From assembly GCF_002019695.1 (NCBI RefSeq), contig NZ_KV917376.1:4412974-4476973 (forward strand): 64,000 nt of DNA, in the 5' to 3' direction. This stretch comes from Evansella clarkii (GTDB lineage Bacteria > Bacillota > Bacilli > Bacillales > Salisediminibacteriaceae). The position numbers were made by a program, and so were the translations under genes. Below, piece by piece: positions 34,870 to 44,580 of the stretch (positions within the stretch are counted from its first letter, which is position 1; every line of letters starts with the position of its first letter). The notes beneath the pieces were generated by a model, which had not been told where the DNA came from, did no database searches, and was given only the letters and a program-made list of their open reading frames with translations.

Positions 34870-36180
34870 TCAGCACTCAGGCCTTAAAAAATTATTAGCT
34901 TCGAATTTTATTTTTTCTTCATCAAGAGTAGTTAATTCCTTATCTTTCAATAACTGCCTGCCTTGAACAAATACATCAGTTACATCAGAACTTTTAGCGG
35001 CGTAAACAAGATGGGATATAATTCTCGACTCATTCCAGGGACTCAAATGTACAGCACGCGGATCAACGAGGATAAAATCAGCCTGATAATTCTCCCGGAT
35101 TATCCCTGTATCAGAGATACCCAGTGATTTCGCCCCCTGTCCGGCAGCCATTTTTAATACAGCTTCTGCAGTTGTAGCCTCAGGATCTTCCAGACGTCCT
35201 TTATGGATGAGGGCTGCGAATCTCATTTCCTCGAACATATCCAGGGTATTGTTACTCGCGGTTGAATCCGTACCGAGAGAAACAGAAATTCCTTTGTTCA
35301 TCATTTCGGGAACAGGAGCAATACCTGAACCAAGTTTCAAATTACTTTTCGGATTGTGGGAAACAGAAACTTTTTCCTTCGCAAGTATCTCTATGTCTTC
35401 CTCATTTATATGTACACAATGTGCGGCAAGGCACGGAACGGAAAAGATCCCGAGCTGCTGCAGATGCTTAACTGGGCTCAAATGGTACTTTTCTATATGC
35501 TGTTCCACTTCTTTTCTCGTTTCCGCAACATGTGTATGGATGGCAATATTGTGCTGAACCGCCCTGTCTGCCACTTTTTCAAGAAATGCAGGTGGACAGG
35601 TGTATGGAGCATGCGGGGCCAGGGCAACCGATATTCTGTTATTACCGGCTCCGTTAAAATCTTTAAACAGCCGGACAGATTCCTCCAGCTTTTCATCCTG
35701 CTCCTTTTCCGGCGCAAGGCCGATCATCCCTCTGCATAATACAGCTCTGAGTCCGCTCTCTATCGTGTCCTTTGCTACAGTGTCCATATTCAGGTGGTAC
35801 ATATCAAGAAATGAGGTAGTGCCTGATTTGATCATTTCAGCCATAGCAAGAGAGGCTGCATTTTTTACAATTTCCTCAGTGAAGTTTCTTTCGTTTGGCC
35901 ACATAACTGTTTCAAGCCAGGTCATCAGAGGCATGTCGTCACCTGCCCCCCGCAGGAAGGCACTCCCTAGATGTCCATGGGTGTTCATCAGGCCTGGCAT
36001 GAGCCATTTACCTTTCCCATCAATCACATTACCAGCAAGCTCCACATCTTTTTCTGCTGGCTTCCCAGTTGATATTTCAATGAACTTCCCGTTCTTCACT
36101 TTAACATATCCCTGAAAAACTGTTTCCCCGTTTTCTTTATCATCCAGAGTAACTATTGTAACAGAATGTATTAAAAGCAT
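34870..36180 (-). CDS. mtaD: MTA/SAH deaminase-type amidohydrolase
   Basis: A 436-residue metal-dependent deaminase of the ATZ/TRZ branch. It has the HxH metal site in MPGLMNTHGHLGS, His in THVAET and AHCVH, and Asp in LGTDSTASNN. These match 5'-methylthioadenosine/S-adenosylhomocysteine deaminase, though related enzymes act on other purines or pterins. CGGAGGGG precedes the ATG. It and the following MBL-like gene interrupt the otherwise conserved dinG-ypmA order. Confidence 0.82.
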   Translation of the reverse strand: MLLIHSVTIVTLDDKENGETVFQGYVKVKNGKFIEISTGKPAEKDVELAGNVIDGKGKWLMPGLMNTHGHLGSAFLRGAGDDMPLMTWLETVMWPNERNFTEEIVKNAASLAMAEMIKSGTTSFLDMYHLNMDTVAKDTIESGLRAVLCRGMIGLAPEKEQDEKLEESVRLFKDFNGAGNNRISVALAPHAPYTCPPAFLEKVADRAVQHNIAIHTHVAETRKEVEQHIEKYHLSPVKHLQQLGIFSVPCLAAHCVHINEEDIEILAKEKVSVSHNPKSNLKLGSGIAPVPEMMNKGISVSLGTDSTASNNTLDMFEEMRFAALIHKGRLEDPEATTAEAVLKMAAGQGAKSLGISDTGIIRENYQADFILVDPRAVHLSPWNESRIISHLVYAAKSSDVTDVFVQGRQLLKDKELTTLDEEKIKFEANNFLRPEC

Positions 36181-36216
36181 TTTTCCCCTCCGATATGAAC
36201 ATACTGCCCTGTTTTT

Positions 36217-37110
36217 TTACCAGATTTGCTTCAATATATGCAGCCATCCAGCATGCAGCATATCTCTGGTATCAGATGGTTTTAACGTAATGATATCATA
36301 GTCCTCTTCATTACATTTTATCGTAACCGTTCCCATCCTGCTTGTCTGATAAATATCTATCCATGTTGCTTCGAGTCTTTCGAGTACATGGCTGCTTGGC
36401 GGTTCATTCCCATCCCTGAAAATAACAGCGACCTGCGGGTCCACTTCTTCCAGCAGTTTCTGCGATGTCGCACGGTCACTCGCAAAGTCCGGAACTTTAA
36501 AAATAGTCGATTTCAGGTCAAATTCCCGGACCAGTTCATTTTCAACCTGAATATCAGCAAGGCTTATATACAACAATTTCTTGTTATTGTTTTGAAGAAA
36601 AAATACCATTCCGCCTTTATCTGTCCCATTATTTTTCTCCACATACAGGACATCGAGCTGAAGGCCATCCGTAATAGTATACTGGCTGCCTTTTTCAAGA
36701 GTATTTATTTTGCCTTGATATGTTTTAAACAACGGCTCCGAGGACTTCAGGATCTCCTCGGACAGGAAGATTTCCCCCACGTCATAATTCTCAAGAATCC
36801 ATTGTAAATTCCCGGCATATTCGCCCTGGCTGCCAGTTAAAATAAGCTTATCGACCAGATCTGCCTGATACAGTTCAAGCCTTTCCCTCAGCTCTTCCCT
36901 GCTGTTCTTGTGGCCTGTGTTTATCAGGACTGTTTCTCCCTGTTTATTTTGAACAAGCATCGCTTCTCCGTGGGTGAGATCAAAAAAAGTAAAGGCTGTC
37001 TCCCCTTCATCAAGATTCAGTTCTACAAACCCTGCAGAAACTGCAGTCTGGAAAAATAAAATACTAACCAGGCAAATAAGTATAGACCGTGTCAGAAAGG
37101 TTGTACGCAT
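36217..37110 (-). CDS. Exported ComEC-type MBL protein lacking metal ligands
   Basis: A 297-residue protein with an N-terminal signal peptide (~1-26). The fold features THGEAMLVQNKQGETVLINTG resemble the ComEC/Rec2 C-terminal beta-lactamase-like domain. Where the metal motif HPHADH should follow, the sequence is LTGSQGEYAGNLQWIL, so all first-shell His/Asp ligands are gone. It is probably a catalytically dead, secreted or surface MBL protein. It sits 36 bp upstream of the deaminase gene; co-transcription is likely. Confidence 0.7.
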   Translation of the reverse strand: MRTTFLTRSILICLVSILFFQTAVSAGFVELNLDEGETAFTFFDLTHGEAMLVQNKQGETVLINTGHKNSREELRERLELYQADLVDKLILTGSQGEYAGNLQWILENYDVGEIFLSEEILKSSEPLFKTYQGKINTLEKGSQYTITDGLQLDVLYVEKNNGTDKGGMVFFLQNNNKKLLYISLADIQVENELVREFDLKSTIFKVPDFASDRATSQKLLEEVDPQVAVIFRDGNEPPSSHVLERLEATWIDIYQTSRMGTVTIKCNEEDYDIITLKPSDTRDMLHAGWLHILKQIW

Positions 37111-37211
37111 TCTAAAAACCTTCTTTCAAGATTCATTACAAAGCTTGTTTCCATGAAATTTACCTGTCAAAACGGAAAAAATCTGTTTTTGTTGTACATT
37201 CAGTGCCATGC

Positions 37212-39998
37212 CTATTTTATCCAGTCAGAAAGTTCTTCCTCCAGTTCATCCAGAGGCTTTTCCAGTACTGGAATATCAGGCAGAGACTTTATAAAGGATC
37301 CGCCATACCGGGTCGTGACAATTCTTCTGTCGAGAACAATCACCGCTCCTTTATCCGAACTGGTCCTGATCAGCCTGCCAAATCCTTGTTTAAAGCGAAG
37401 TATGGCCTGCGGCAGGGCAAGCTTCATAAATGGGTTAATCCCTTCCTCTTTAAGTCTTGAGGATTTCGCCTGAAAAACCGGATCATCAGGGGGCGAAAAA
37501 GGCAGACGAACAATGACTGTAACACTCAGATCTTTGCCGGGGATGTCCACACCTTCCCAGAAGCTGCTTGTACCGAGAAGGATGGATTGCTCGAACTGCT
37601 GAAAGTTTTTTGTCAGTTTTGACCTGCTCCCGCTTTGTACTCCCTGGGCAACGAGCATGAATTCATCATCCAGCATATCTTTAAGATGGTAATAACATTT
37701 TTTGAGCATGTCATAAGAAGTAAAAAGGACAAGCATTTTGCCTTTAGTTATTTGTGCAATTCGGTAAAGCTGGACAACCGCGGCTTCAATATAATTATTT
37801 TCCCCTGCTTCCTGGATGAGAGGCATGTCAGTCGGAATCATTAATTGTACCTGCTCGCCCCAGTTAAACGGAGACTCAACAATTTCACTTTCTGTCGGAA
37901 AGTCTTCCAGGCCGAGCCGCCGGGTAATATAATTGAACTTTTTCCCTACAGCAAGAGTGGCGGATGTAAAGATGATACTTTCTTTTTTCCTGAAAAGCCC
38001 GTCAGCAAGAAGATCTGCCACTTCGACAGGCCGGCCATGGACGTATACAGACTGTTTCGGACCTTTAATTTCAGCCTCCATCCAGTAAATCATCGATTCA
38101 TCGTGGTCCAGGAGAAGGCTCTCAAACATCGCAAGGACTTTTCCGGTCCGTTCAAAGAAATTTCGCAGCGTTTCATTAAATCCGGGAATAAATTTATTAT
38201 CGTTCTCATTTTCCTCCAGTATATCCTGAAGAGTATCAAGAGATAAGTACACTTCCCGCAAAGCACTCCTGCATCGCAGCGCGGCTTCTGTTACAGGAGA
38301 CCACTGCTGGTCTCCATGGTCTATTTTCTTTGTATACCTTCCCCGCTCATTATATTTTGTATTCTTCCCTTGCACATATTGATTCAGAAGCAGAAATAAT
38401 TCGTACCATTCCTGCTTTAAATTAATCCCCTGCTCATTCAGCCGTGACACAAAATTTTTCGTGCTGCTGCTGCTCAAAGCACTTAAAGAAGCCAGCCAGC
38501 CCTCGCCATCTTCCGTCCCCATTTCCTTCAGAAGATGTGTGAGAGACAGATAGTCCAGCTGGAGGCCAAACTGTTCTGTAGCTGTATCCTCCAGATGGTG
38601 AGCTTCATCAAAAATTATGTGCTTAAATCCGGGAATAATTTGATGTTCTGCTTTACTGTCCGCCAGTACAAGAGAGTGGTTAGTAATGATTAGGTCGGCT
38701 TCCTTCGCCATCCTTTTCGCACGCTGGTAAAAACATCTTGAAAACCACGGGCAATCTGGTCCTGTACAGGAAATTGCGTCACTTGCTATCTCCTGCCAGA
38801 AGCGGCTTGACCTGGGGGCAAGAGATAATTCCTCTACGTCCCCTGTTTCCGTTTCAGTCAGCCATACTAATATTTGCGCTTTTAAGAGAGACCTTTCATA
38901 GGAACCTGATAAATCGTTCTGGAGCAGCTGCTCAAATTTGTGGAGACATATATAATGGCCTCTGCCCTTTAGCAGTGCGTATTTCACTGAAAAAGGAAGT
39001 ACATTTTTTAAAGCAGGGATTTCTTTTTTAACAAGCTGTTCCTGAAGCTGGATAGTCTGCGTGCTGATAACTACCGGCTCTCCTGCATGCTTAGCTTTAA
39101 AAGCTGCCGGGACAAGATATGCAAGAGTTTTACCTGTGCCGGTCCCAGCTTCAATAAGGCCAAAAGTTTTTTCGGTCAGTCTCTCATGGACAAATTCCAT
39201 CATCCTCAGCTGCCCGGGTCTTATTTCATAATTCGGCATTCTTTCTTTGCACCATGCTTCGTTGGTGAGATAATCACTGAAATACCGGGAAAAATCCGGC
39301 AGCTCCCCGTCACTTTGTTCATTCTTTTTCTTCACAGCTTTTCTGATAACCAGCTCTCTGTACTCTTCCAGGTGTTCCGCAGTTTTCTCTGACATTTTTG
39401 CTAACTGCCATTTATGTATTAAAGAAGCAGTATGGCTTTTAAAAGACCCTGAAAGTTTATTAAGCTGCCGCAGGACACCGAAAGGGAGAGCTGAAATTTT
39501 TTCAACGATTTGAATAAACAGCTGGGCTGTCGCCTCCGCATCACTGTCAGCACGGTGGGGCTGGTCATGATTTACTGAAAAGTATTCGGAAAGCCGTGAC
39601 AGCCTAAAGCTGTCAGCCGAAGGATAAGCAATTTTTGATAACTCAACTGTGTCAATAACAGGGCCTGCGTATGGCGAATAACCTGCAGCTGTCAGTTCTT
39701 CATTTATAAAATTAAGGTCAAATTCAGCGTTATGAGCCACAAAAAAAGCACCGTCCAGTGCTTCCAGTAACGGAATTACTGCTTCTTTAAACAGAGGCGC
39801 TTTTTCCGTATGATTTTTATTAATGCCAGTCAGCGACTGAATAAACGGGGGTATACTCCGTTCAGGGTTAACATAGCTTGAATATCTGTCTGTAATCTCC
39901 ATATTTTCCACGACTACATAAGCAAGCTGAATAACACGGTCACCTTTAGCGAAAGATACCCCAGTTGTTTCCACATCTATGATAACAAACCGTTCCAT
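37212..39998 (-). CDS. dinG: DinG: exonuclease-helicase
   Basis: A 928-residue protein. An N-terminal DEDDh 3'-5' exonuclease (VIDVETTGVSF; HNAEFDLNFIN; HRADSDAEATAQL) is fused to an XPD/DinG-type superfamily 2 helicase (EAGTGTGKTLAY; FDEAHHLED; FGRLIRTSSDKGAV). Four Cys in the insert (ISCTGPDCPWFSRCFYQRAK) could hold an iron-sulfur cluster, as in Gram-negative DinG; B. subtilis DinG is reported to lack one, so this should be treated as open. It resolves or degrades branched and 5' structures. Confidence 0.92.
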   Translation of the reverse strand: MERFVIIDVETTGVSFAKGDRVIQLAYVVVENMEITDRYSSYVNPERSIPPFIQSLTGINKNHTEKAPLFKEAVIPLLEALDGAFFVAHNAEFDLNFINEELTAAGYSPYAGPVIDTVELSKIAYPSADSFRLSRLSEYFSVNHDQPHRADSDAEATAQLFIQIVEKISALPFGVLRQLNKLSGSFKSHTASLIHKWQLAKMSEKTAEHLEEYRELVIRKAVKKKNEQSDGELPDFSRYFSDYLTNEAWCKERMPNYEIRPGQLRMMEFVHERLTEKTFGLIEAGTGTGKTLAYLVPAAFKAKHAGEPVVISTQTIQLQEQLVKKEIPALKNVLPFSVKYALLKGRGHYICLHKFEQLLQNDLSGSYERSLLKAQILVWLTETETGDVEELSLAPRSSRFWQEIASDAISCTGPDCPWFSRCFYQRAKRMAKEADLIITNHSLVLADSKAEHQIIPGFKHIIFDEAHHLEDTATEQFGLQLDYLSLTHLLKEMGTEDGEGWLASLSALSSSSTKNFVSRLNEQGINLKQEWYELFLLLNQYVQGKNTKYNERGRYTKKIDHGDQQWSPVTEAALRCRSALREVYLSLDTLQDILEENENDNKFIPGFNETLRNFFERTGKVLAMFESLLLDHDESMIYWMEAEIKGPKQSVYVHGRPVEVADLLADGLFRKKESIIFTSATLAVGKKFNYITRRLGLEDFPTESEIVESPFNWGEQVQLMIPTDMPLIQEAGENNYIEAAVVQLYRIAQITKGKMLVLFTSYDMLKKCYYHLKDMLDDEFMLVAQGVQSGSRSKLTKNFQQFEQSILLGTSSFWEGVDIPGKDLSVTVIVRLPFSPPDDPVFQAKSSRLKEEGINPFMKLALPQAILRFKQGFGRLIRTSSDKGAVIVLDRRIVTTRYGGSFIKSLPDIPVLEKPLDELEEELSDWIK

Positions 39999-40025
39999 CG
40001 TTTTTCCTCCACAACACCATCGGGC

Positions 40026-41084
40026 CTAGATCTCTGCAGCTTTTTCGGATAACTCCGATAAAAGAGGGTCAGTAATGTTATGTGCTTTTATTTCCGTGAG
40101 CGCTGAATCTATTTCCTGCCTGTCAGCCCAGCTGATTAGCAGCCACAAATAGGAAATCCAGCCATTACTATTTCTTTTATCCTGCTCAAAAAGCATCCGA
40201 AAAAACTTCTTTGCCTCCTCACGCTCATCCAGCAGCCCGTAATTCCAGGCCAGGCCGTGATAAACGACTGCAGGGTCACAGCCTTGTTTTTCTAGTTTTC
40301 TGTAGCAGTACAGGGCTCCGGAAAACAGCTCCATCTCTTCAAACTCCAGGGCAAGAGTCAGCAGGAGCTCCTTTGAATTAAATTTTTCAGCTGCATGGTA
40401 CCATACTTCCATTGCCTCTGTATGGTTCCCTGTCTCCAAATAACATTTACCGAGCCAGAAAAAAACATCCGGATCCACATCGCCTGCAGATATCGTCTTT
40501 TTAAAATAAGGAAGTGCCTCATCAGGCATCTCCATAAGTAAATAACAGATTCCTAAATTATACACTACATCAGGGTTAAAGAGGAGTAATTCAGCTTTTT
40601 CTAAATAAAGAACTGCCTGTTCTGTGTTTTGCCGCTGTCCTTCCTGAAGTCCCAGACCGAGATAGGAAAAATGTTTTTCCAAAGGGTCGCTCGTCTGGTG
40701 CAGAACGTTTAAAAAGGATTCTTTTGCTTTGTCACCATCACCAGTATATAAAGCCGCATAGCCTGTATATAAATTCTTCCTTGGGGAAAGCAATTTCTCT
40801 TTTGCTTCCGCAGAAAAAAATTCAAGCGTCTTTTCATAAAGGCCTAAATTAAAATAACTGATTCCTTCACAGTTTTCATTTTCTTTATTAAAAGAATAAG
40901 GAGCAGATGTTACAAGTTTCTCTTTAATTTCATCAAGAAGCTCCAGTCTCTCGCTCCACTTTTCAAGCATCTTTTCATGCTGTTCAGCCAGCTGGGCCAG
41001 CCAGTAACTTTTTTCATACTCCGATAAATGTGACCCTTGTTCATTAAGCCAAGCGTATATCGTGTCCCATTTCTCCATATTCAA
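40026..41084 (-). CDS. Tetratricopeptide repeat protein
   Basis: About 352 residues of mainly TPR-type helices, with A/G-Y/W-L pattern repeats (GISYFNLGLYEKTLEFF; VVYNLGICYLLMEMPDEALPYFKK; VFFWLGKCYLETGNHTEAMEVWYHAA; VVYHGLAWNYGLLDEREEAKKFF). No signal peptide. A TTG at 41084 is seven bases after GGGAGGG; the ATG two codons later is also possible. It lies between dinG and panD, a position without a TPR gene in B. subtilis. It is probably a scaffold; the partner is unknown. Confidence 0.75.
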   Translation of the reverse strand: MNMEKWDTIYAWLNEQGSHLSEYEKSYWLAQLAEQHEKMLEKWSERLELLDEIKEKLVTSAPYSFNKENENCEGISYFNLGLYEKTLEFFSAEAKEKLLSPRKNLYTGYAALYTGDGDKAKESFLNVLHQTSDPLEKHFSYLGLGLQEGQRQNTEQAVLYLEKAELLLFNPDVVYNLGICYLLMEMPDEALPYFKKTISAGDVDPDVFFWLGKCYLETGNHTEAMEVWYHAAEKFNSKELLLTLALEFEEMELFSGALYCYRKLEKQGCDPAVVYHGLAWNYGLLDEREEAKKFFRMLFEQDKRNSNGWISYLWLLISWADRQEIDSALTEIKAHNITDPLLSELSEKAAEI

Positions 41085-41214
41085 AATATATCCCTCCCTG
41101 CTGCCTGGTCCTGTAGTTTCAGTGTTCCAATGCACAGGGGAGAGATATACAGCTTTATTAAAGGACAATTTTGTAAAAAAAAACGATCGTTGAAGGTTCA
41201 GTTACTTTCAGTGT

Positions 41215-41598
41215 TTATCTGACTGTAGCTGCTGGTTCAGTATGCATCATTTCAATGATTTCATTTTTATCATTCAAAATAGCAACTTTTGGTTGATGAG
41301 TGGAGCATTCTTCTTCCTTAACCCATTTATATGAAATAATGATTACTGTATCCCCTGGCTGCACGAGACGGGCAGCCGCTCCGTTCAGGCAGATTGTTCT
41401 GGAACCTCTTGATCCTGGAATCACATATGTTTCCAGCCTTGCTCCGTTATTATTATTTACCACCTGTACTTTTTCATTTGCAAGTACTCCAACAGACTCC
41501 ATTAGATCCTCATCAATTGTAATGCTTCCAACATAATTTAAATTTGCTTCTGTAACCGCAGCGCGATGCAGTTTCCCGCTCATCATTTCTCTGTACAT
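41215..41598 (-). CDS. panD: Aspartate 1-decarboxylase proenzyme
   Basis: A 127-residue pyruvoyl enzyme making beta-alanine. The self-cleavage site Gly24-Ser25 in [11 protein letters not shown] is intact, with Tyr22 and Lys9/His11 in place, and the C-terminal barrel [19 protein letters not shown] follows. It is the last gene of panB-panC-panD; the spacing to panC is 24 bp. Confidence 0.95.
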   Translation of the reverse strand: MYREMMSGKLHRAAVTEANLNYVGSITIDEDLMESVGVLANEKVQVVNNNNGARLETYVIPGSRGSRTICLNGAAARLVQPGDTVIIISYKWVKEEECSTHQPKVAILNDKNEIIEMMHTEPAATVR

Positions 41599-41622
41599 GT
41601 CTTGTTCTCCCCTGTCAACTTT

Positions 41623-42483
41623 TTATTGCTCTGATTCCTTGCTTAATAGAATATTATCAATCAACCGAACCGTCGAATACTTAACTGCAGCAGCAATGAT
41701 TACTGCTCCGTTTATTTCCTCTGTTTTTTCAAGTTCGGGAAAAGTTCTTATCTCTGCATAATCCACCGTGCCGCTTATTCTCCTGTTTAAAGATTCCTGC
41801 AGGAAATTTTCATAATAAGCAGAATCTTTTCGGGAACCTTTAAGAATAAGCTCCTTTGTTTCGCTGAGCACTTTATATATTTCCGGAGCTTCTGCTCTCT
41901 CCTCGTCATTAAGATTTACATTACGGGAACTTTTGGCCAGCCCGTCCTCTTCTCTTACCGTCCTGCCTCTGACAATGTCAGTTTTCAGGTGGAAGTCTTT
42001 TACAAGATTTTCAATTACTGCGACTTGCTGTGCGTCCTTCATGCCAAAGTAAGCCCGGTCAGGCGACACAATGCTGAATAACTTCATAACTACCGTGGCC
42101 ACTCCGTCAAAATGACCTGGCCTTGACTTGCCGCATAAAACATCCGCCCCTTTTTTTACGATGAGAGAGGAAGTCATTATACGAGGATACATTTCTCTCA
42201 CGTGAGGAACGAACAGGACATCGACACCGTTCTGCCTTGCAAGCTTTTTATCCCGCTCTAGGTTCCTGGGATATTCCTCAAAGTCTTCTCCTTCGCCGAA
42301 TTGCAGAGGATTAACAAAAATGCTCATGACTGTATAATTATTTTCCTCCCCTGCCTGTTCTGCAAGAGAAAGATGCCCTTCATGGAGAAAACCCATTGTC
42401 GGTACAAAACCAATTGTTTTTCCGTCTCTTTTAATTGTTTCTGTCCAGTCCTGCATTGCTTTTACAGTGGTTATTACTATCAT
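41623..42483 (-). CDS. panC: Pantothenate synthetase
   Basis: A 286-residue ATP-dependent ligase joining pantoate and beta-alanine. The HIGH-like motif lies in PTMGFLHEGHLSL, then FVNPLQFGEGEDFEEYPR, GVATVVMKLF and the KMSKS-like end KSSRNVNLNDEER. The ATG shares its A with the panB stop (TAATG), indicating translational coupling. Confidence 0.95.
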   Translation of the reverse strand: MIVITTVKAMQDWTETIKRDGKTIGFVPTMGFLHEGHLSLAEQAGEENNYTVMSIFVNPLQFGEGEDFEEYPRNLERDKKLARQNGVDVLFVPHVREMYPRIMTSSLIVKKGADVLCGKSRPGHFDGVATVVMKLFSIVSPDRAYFGMKDAQQVAVIENLVKDFHLKTDIVRGRTVREEDGLAKSSRNVNLNDEERAEAPEIYKVLSETKELILKGSRKDSAYYENFLQESLNRRISGTVDYAEIRTFPELEKTEEINGAVIIAAAVKYSTVRLIDNILLSKESEQ

Positions 42484-43316
42484 TATTTGCCTCCATAAAG
42501 CCTTTGTTCATTATCTTTCACTGCCTGGAAAACGTGTTCTTCTTCCGGGAAGGTCCCGTTTTTTACATCTTTATGATAAGCTGTTAAAGCTTCCTTCACT
42601 GATGAAGATATATTTGTATATCGCTTAACAAATTTAGGAACATAGCCTTGTGTATAGCCGACTAAATCGTGATAAACGAGTACTTGTCCGTCTGTAAATC
42701 TTCCTGCTCCAATTCCAATAACCGGAATAGACAACAGGCTGCTGATTTTTTCTCCGAGTGCTTCAGGCACACATTCGAGCACAAGCATACTGACTCCAGC
42801 TCTTTCTGCCTTTTCAGCATCAGCAATGAGTTTTTCTGCTTCACTGCTCTCTTTTCCCTGGACTCTGTATCCCCCTAATACACCTACAGATTGAGGCGTA
42901 AGCCCTAAATGGGCAACGACCGGAACCCCTGCGGCTGTCAGTTTTTCTGCAGTTTCAAGGACGGCTCCACCGCCCTCCATCTTTACAGCATGGGCCCCGC
43001 CTTCCTGAAGGAGTATCCTGGCTGCTGCGAAAGCCTCCTGTTCCGAAGCATGATATGACAGAAAAGGCAGGTCACTAACTATGAATGTACTGCCGGCACC
43101 TCTTTTAACGGCTTTCGTATGGTGAACCATATCCTGAACAGTTACTGGAATAGTTGATTCATAACCGAGTACCACCATTCCCACAGAATCCCCTACAAGC
43201 AGCGTGTCAATTCCAGCTTCTTCAGCCAGCTTTGCACCTGGGGCGTCGTATGCGGTAAGCATCGAAATTCTCTCGCCATTCATTTTCATTTTCTTAAAGT
43301 CAGCTGTAGATTTCAT
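42483..43316 (-). CDS. panB: 3-methyl-2-oxobutanoate hydroxymethyltransferase
   Basis: The 277-residue first enzyme of pantoate synthesis, using methylene-tetrahydrofolate. Motifs are [31 protein letters not shown], and [11 protein letters not shown]. The ATG at 43316 with AAAGGAG upstream is taken; extending the frame 44 residues upstream would read through the leader. It is the first gene of panBCD, preceded by a structured leader with an intrinsic terminator. Confidence 0.95.
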   Translation of the reverse strand: MKSTADFKKMKMNGERISMLTAYDAPGAKLAEEAGIDTLLVGDSVGMVVLGYESTIPVTVQDMVHHTKAVKRGAGSTFIVSDLPFLSYHASEQEAFAAARILLQEGGAHAVKMEGGGAVLETAEKLTAAGVPVVAHLGLTPQSVGVLGGYRVQGKESSEAEKLIADAEKAERAGVSMLVLECVPEALGEKISSLLSIPVIGIGAGRFTDGQVLVYHDLVGYTQGYVPKFVKRYTNISSSVKEALTAYHKDVKNGTFPEEEHVFQAVKDNEQRLYGGK

Positions 43317-43404
43317 CCTCATTCTCCTTTCTGATTTGCCTGAGAAAAAGGGAAATATGTTGGCAAATGTGCTTTGAGCTGAAAATAGCATACTCCTAAT
43401 TACA

Positions 43405-43590
43405 GCAAAAAACCTTCTTCCAGCAGGAAGAAGGTGAACACACTCCAAACCTTGATAAAGGGCATACTTCTCCCTTCATCATGTCACACCCTCTGTCCCA
43501 GTCCGGACTGCGGATCAAGGCAGAAATAATTTTTTGTAATACATCCAATCACAGGTACAGTTCCAGAGGATACTGCCCAACTTGAGTATA
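43405..43590 (-). promoter_or_regulatory. Structured panB leader with intrinsic terminator
   Basis: Read on the minus strand from the birA end: CCTTGAT (43520-43514) can pair with ATCAAGG (43456-43450), enclosing the 12-bp palindrome CAGTCCGGACTG (43510-43499) and a hairpin GATGAAGGG / CCCTTTATC (43480-43454). The last shares its ATC with the outer stem, so the two compete. A perfect 9-bp terminator CCTTCTTCC-TGCT-GGAAGAAGG (43434-43413) then runs into six T's, about 90 nt before panB. The 'pan' RNA motif is known upstream of panB in Firmicutes; whether this is it was not tested. Confidence 0.55.
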
Positions 43591-43611
43591 ACAAATCTTT
43601 TTAAAACTATG

Positions 43612-44580
43612 TTAACTTTTTGCGAAGCTTATATCTGCCGAGTATATCTTTCTCAGTTCTCCGGCATCATCTCTCAGAAGTAAAACACCATCTTCATCAA
43701 TTCCTTCAGCCACACCGGTGGTCTCCCCTTGCAGGTTCGAAGCGGTAATACGGCGCCCTATTGTGGAAGCATGAGCTTCCCACATAGGTTTTATCACTGA
43801 AAAACCTTTCGACAAGTACAGCTCATAAATCCATTCGAACTCTTTCAGCAGTACTGCAATTAAAGCAGATCTGCTGTATGTCCTGCCGGTTTCCGCAGCA
43901 AGTGAAGTTGCGATCTGGCTTAGTTCCCCTTCAAAACCTGTCTGATTAACATTCAGGCCAATTCCAATGATTACAGATTTTACCCTGTCAGGATCTGCCT
44001 GCATTTCTGTCAGGATGCCCGCTATTTTTCTCCCGTTCAGTAAAATGTCATTAGGCCATTTTATATGAACTTCCGCATTTGCTACCGCCTCCACAGCTCT
44101 TACAGCAGCCACGGCTGTAATTAAAGTAAGCTGCGGTGCCTGGCGCATACTGATATCAGGGCGCAGTATGAGACTCATCCAGATACCGGAGTTTTTTACA
44201 GATTCCCATTTCCTTCCAAGCCTTCCCCGGCCTCCTGTCTGTTCGTCTGCAATAACCACAGTCCCTTCGTCAGCTCCTTCACTCACCAGTTTGTTAGCTG
44301 TGGTCTGAGTAGAGTCCAGGGAATCGAAATAAACAATTCGGTGGAAAAGAGAATTTTCTTTTATCCGTGAAACAATTTCATGCTCGCTTAACGGATCTCC
44401 TTCAGTAGCAATGCGGTATCCTTTATTCGGTACTGCGGCTATGTCATAACCTTCTTTTCTGAGTGCGTCAATATATTTCCAGACCATAGTCCTGCTGCAG
44501 CCGAGCATTTCGCTTATTTTTTCACCAGATAAGTGTTCTTCTGAATGGTCCCTTAATAATTGCAATACTTTTGCCTTCAT
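43612..44580 (-). CDS. birA: Biotin protein ligase / biotin repressor
   Basis: A 322-residue bifunctional protein. The N-terminal winged helix (EKISEMLGCSRTMVWKYIDALRKEGY) is joined to the ligase domain with GGRGRLGRKW (biotinyl-AMP loop), WPNDILLNGRKIAGIL and an SH3-like C-terminus. It activates biotin, biotinylates carboxylases and represses biotin genes. The ATG at 44580 overlaps the cca stop as ATGA and has AGGGAG at 8 bp. Confidence 0.94.
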   Translation of the reverse strand: MKAKVLQLLRDHSEEHLSGEKISEMLGCSRTMVWKYIDALRKEGYDIAAVPNKGYRIATEGDPLSEHEIVSRIKENSLFHRIVYFDSLDSTQTTANKLVSEGADEGTVVIADEQTGGRGRLGRKWESVKNSGIWMSLILRPDISMRQAPQLTLITAVAAVRAVEAVANAEVHIKWPNDILLNGRKIAGILTEMQADPDRVKSVIIGIGLNVNQTGFEGELSQIATSLAAETGRTYSRSALIAVLLKEFEWIYELYLSKGFSVIKPMWEAHASTIGRRITASNLQGETTGVAEGIDEDGVLLLRDDAGELRKIYSADISFAKS

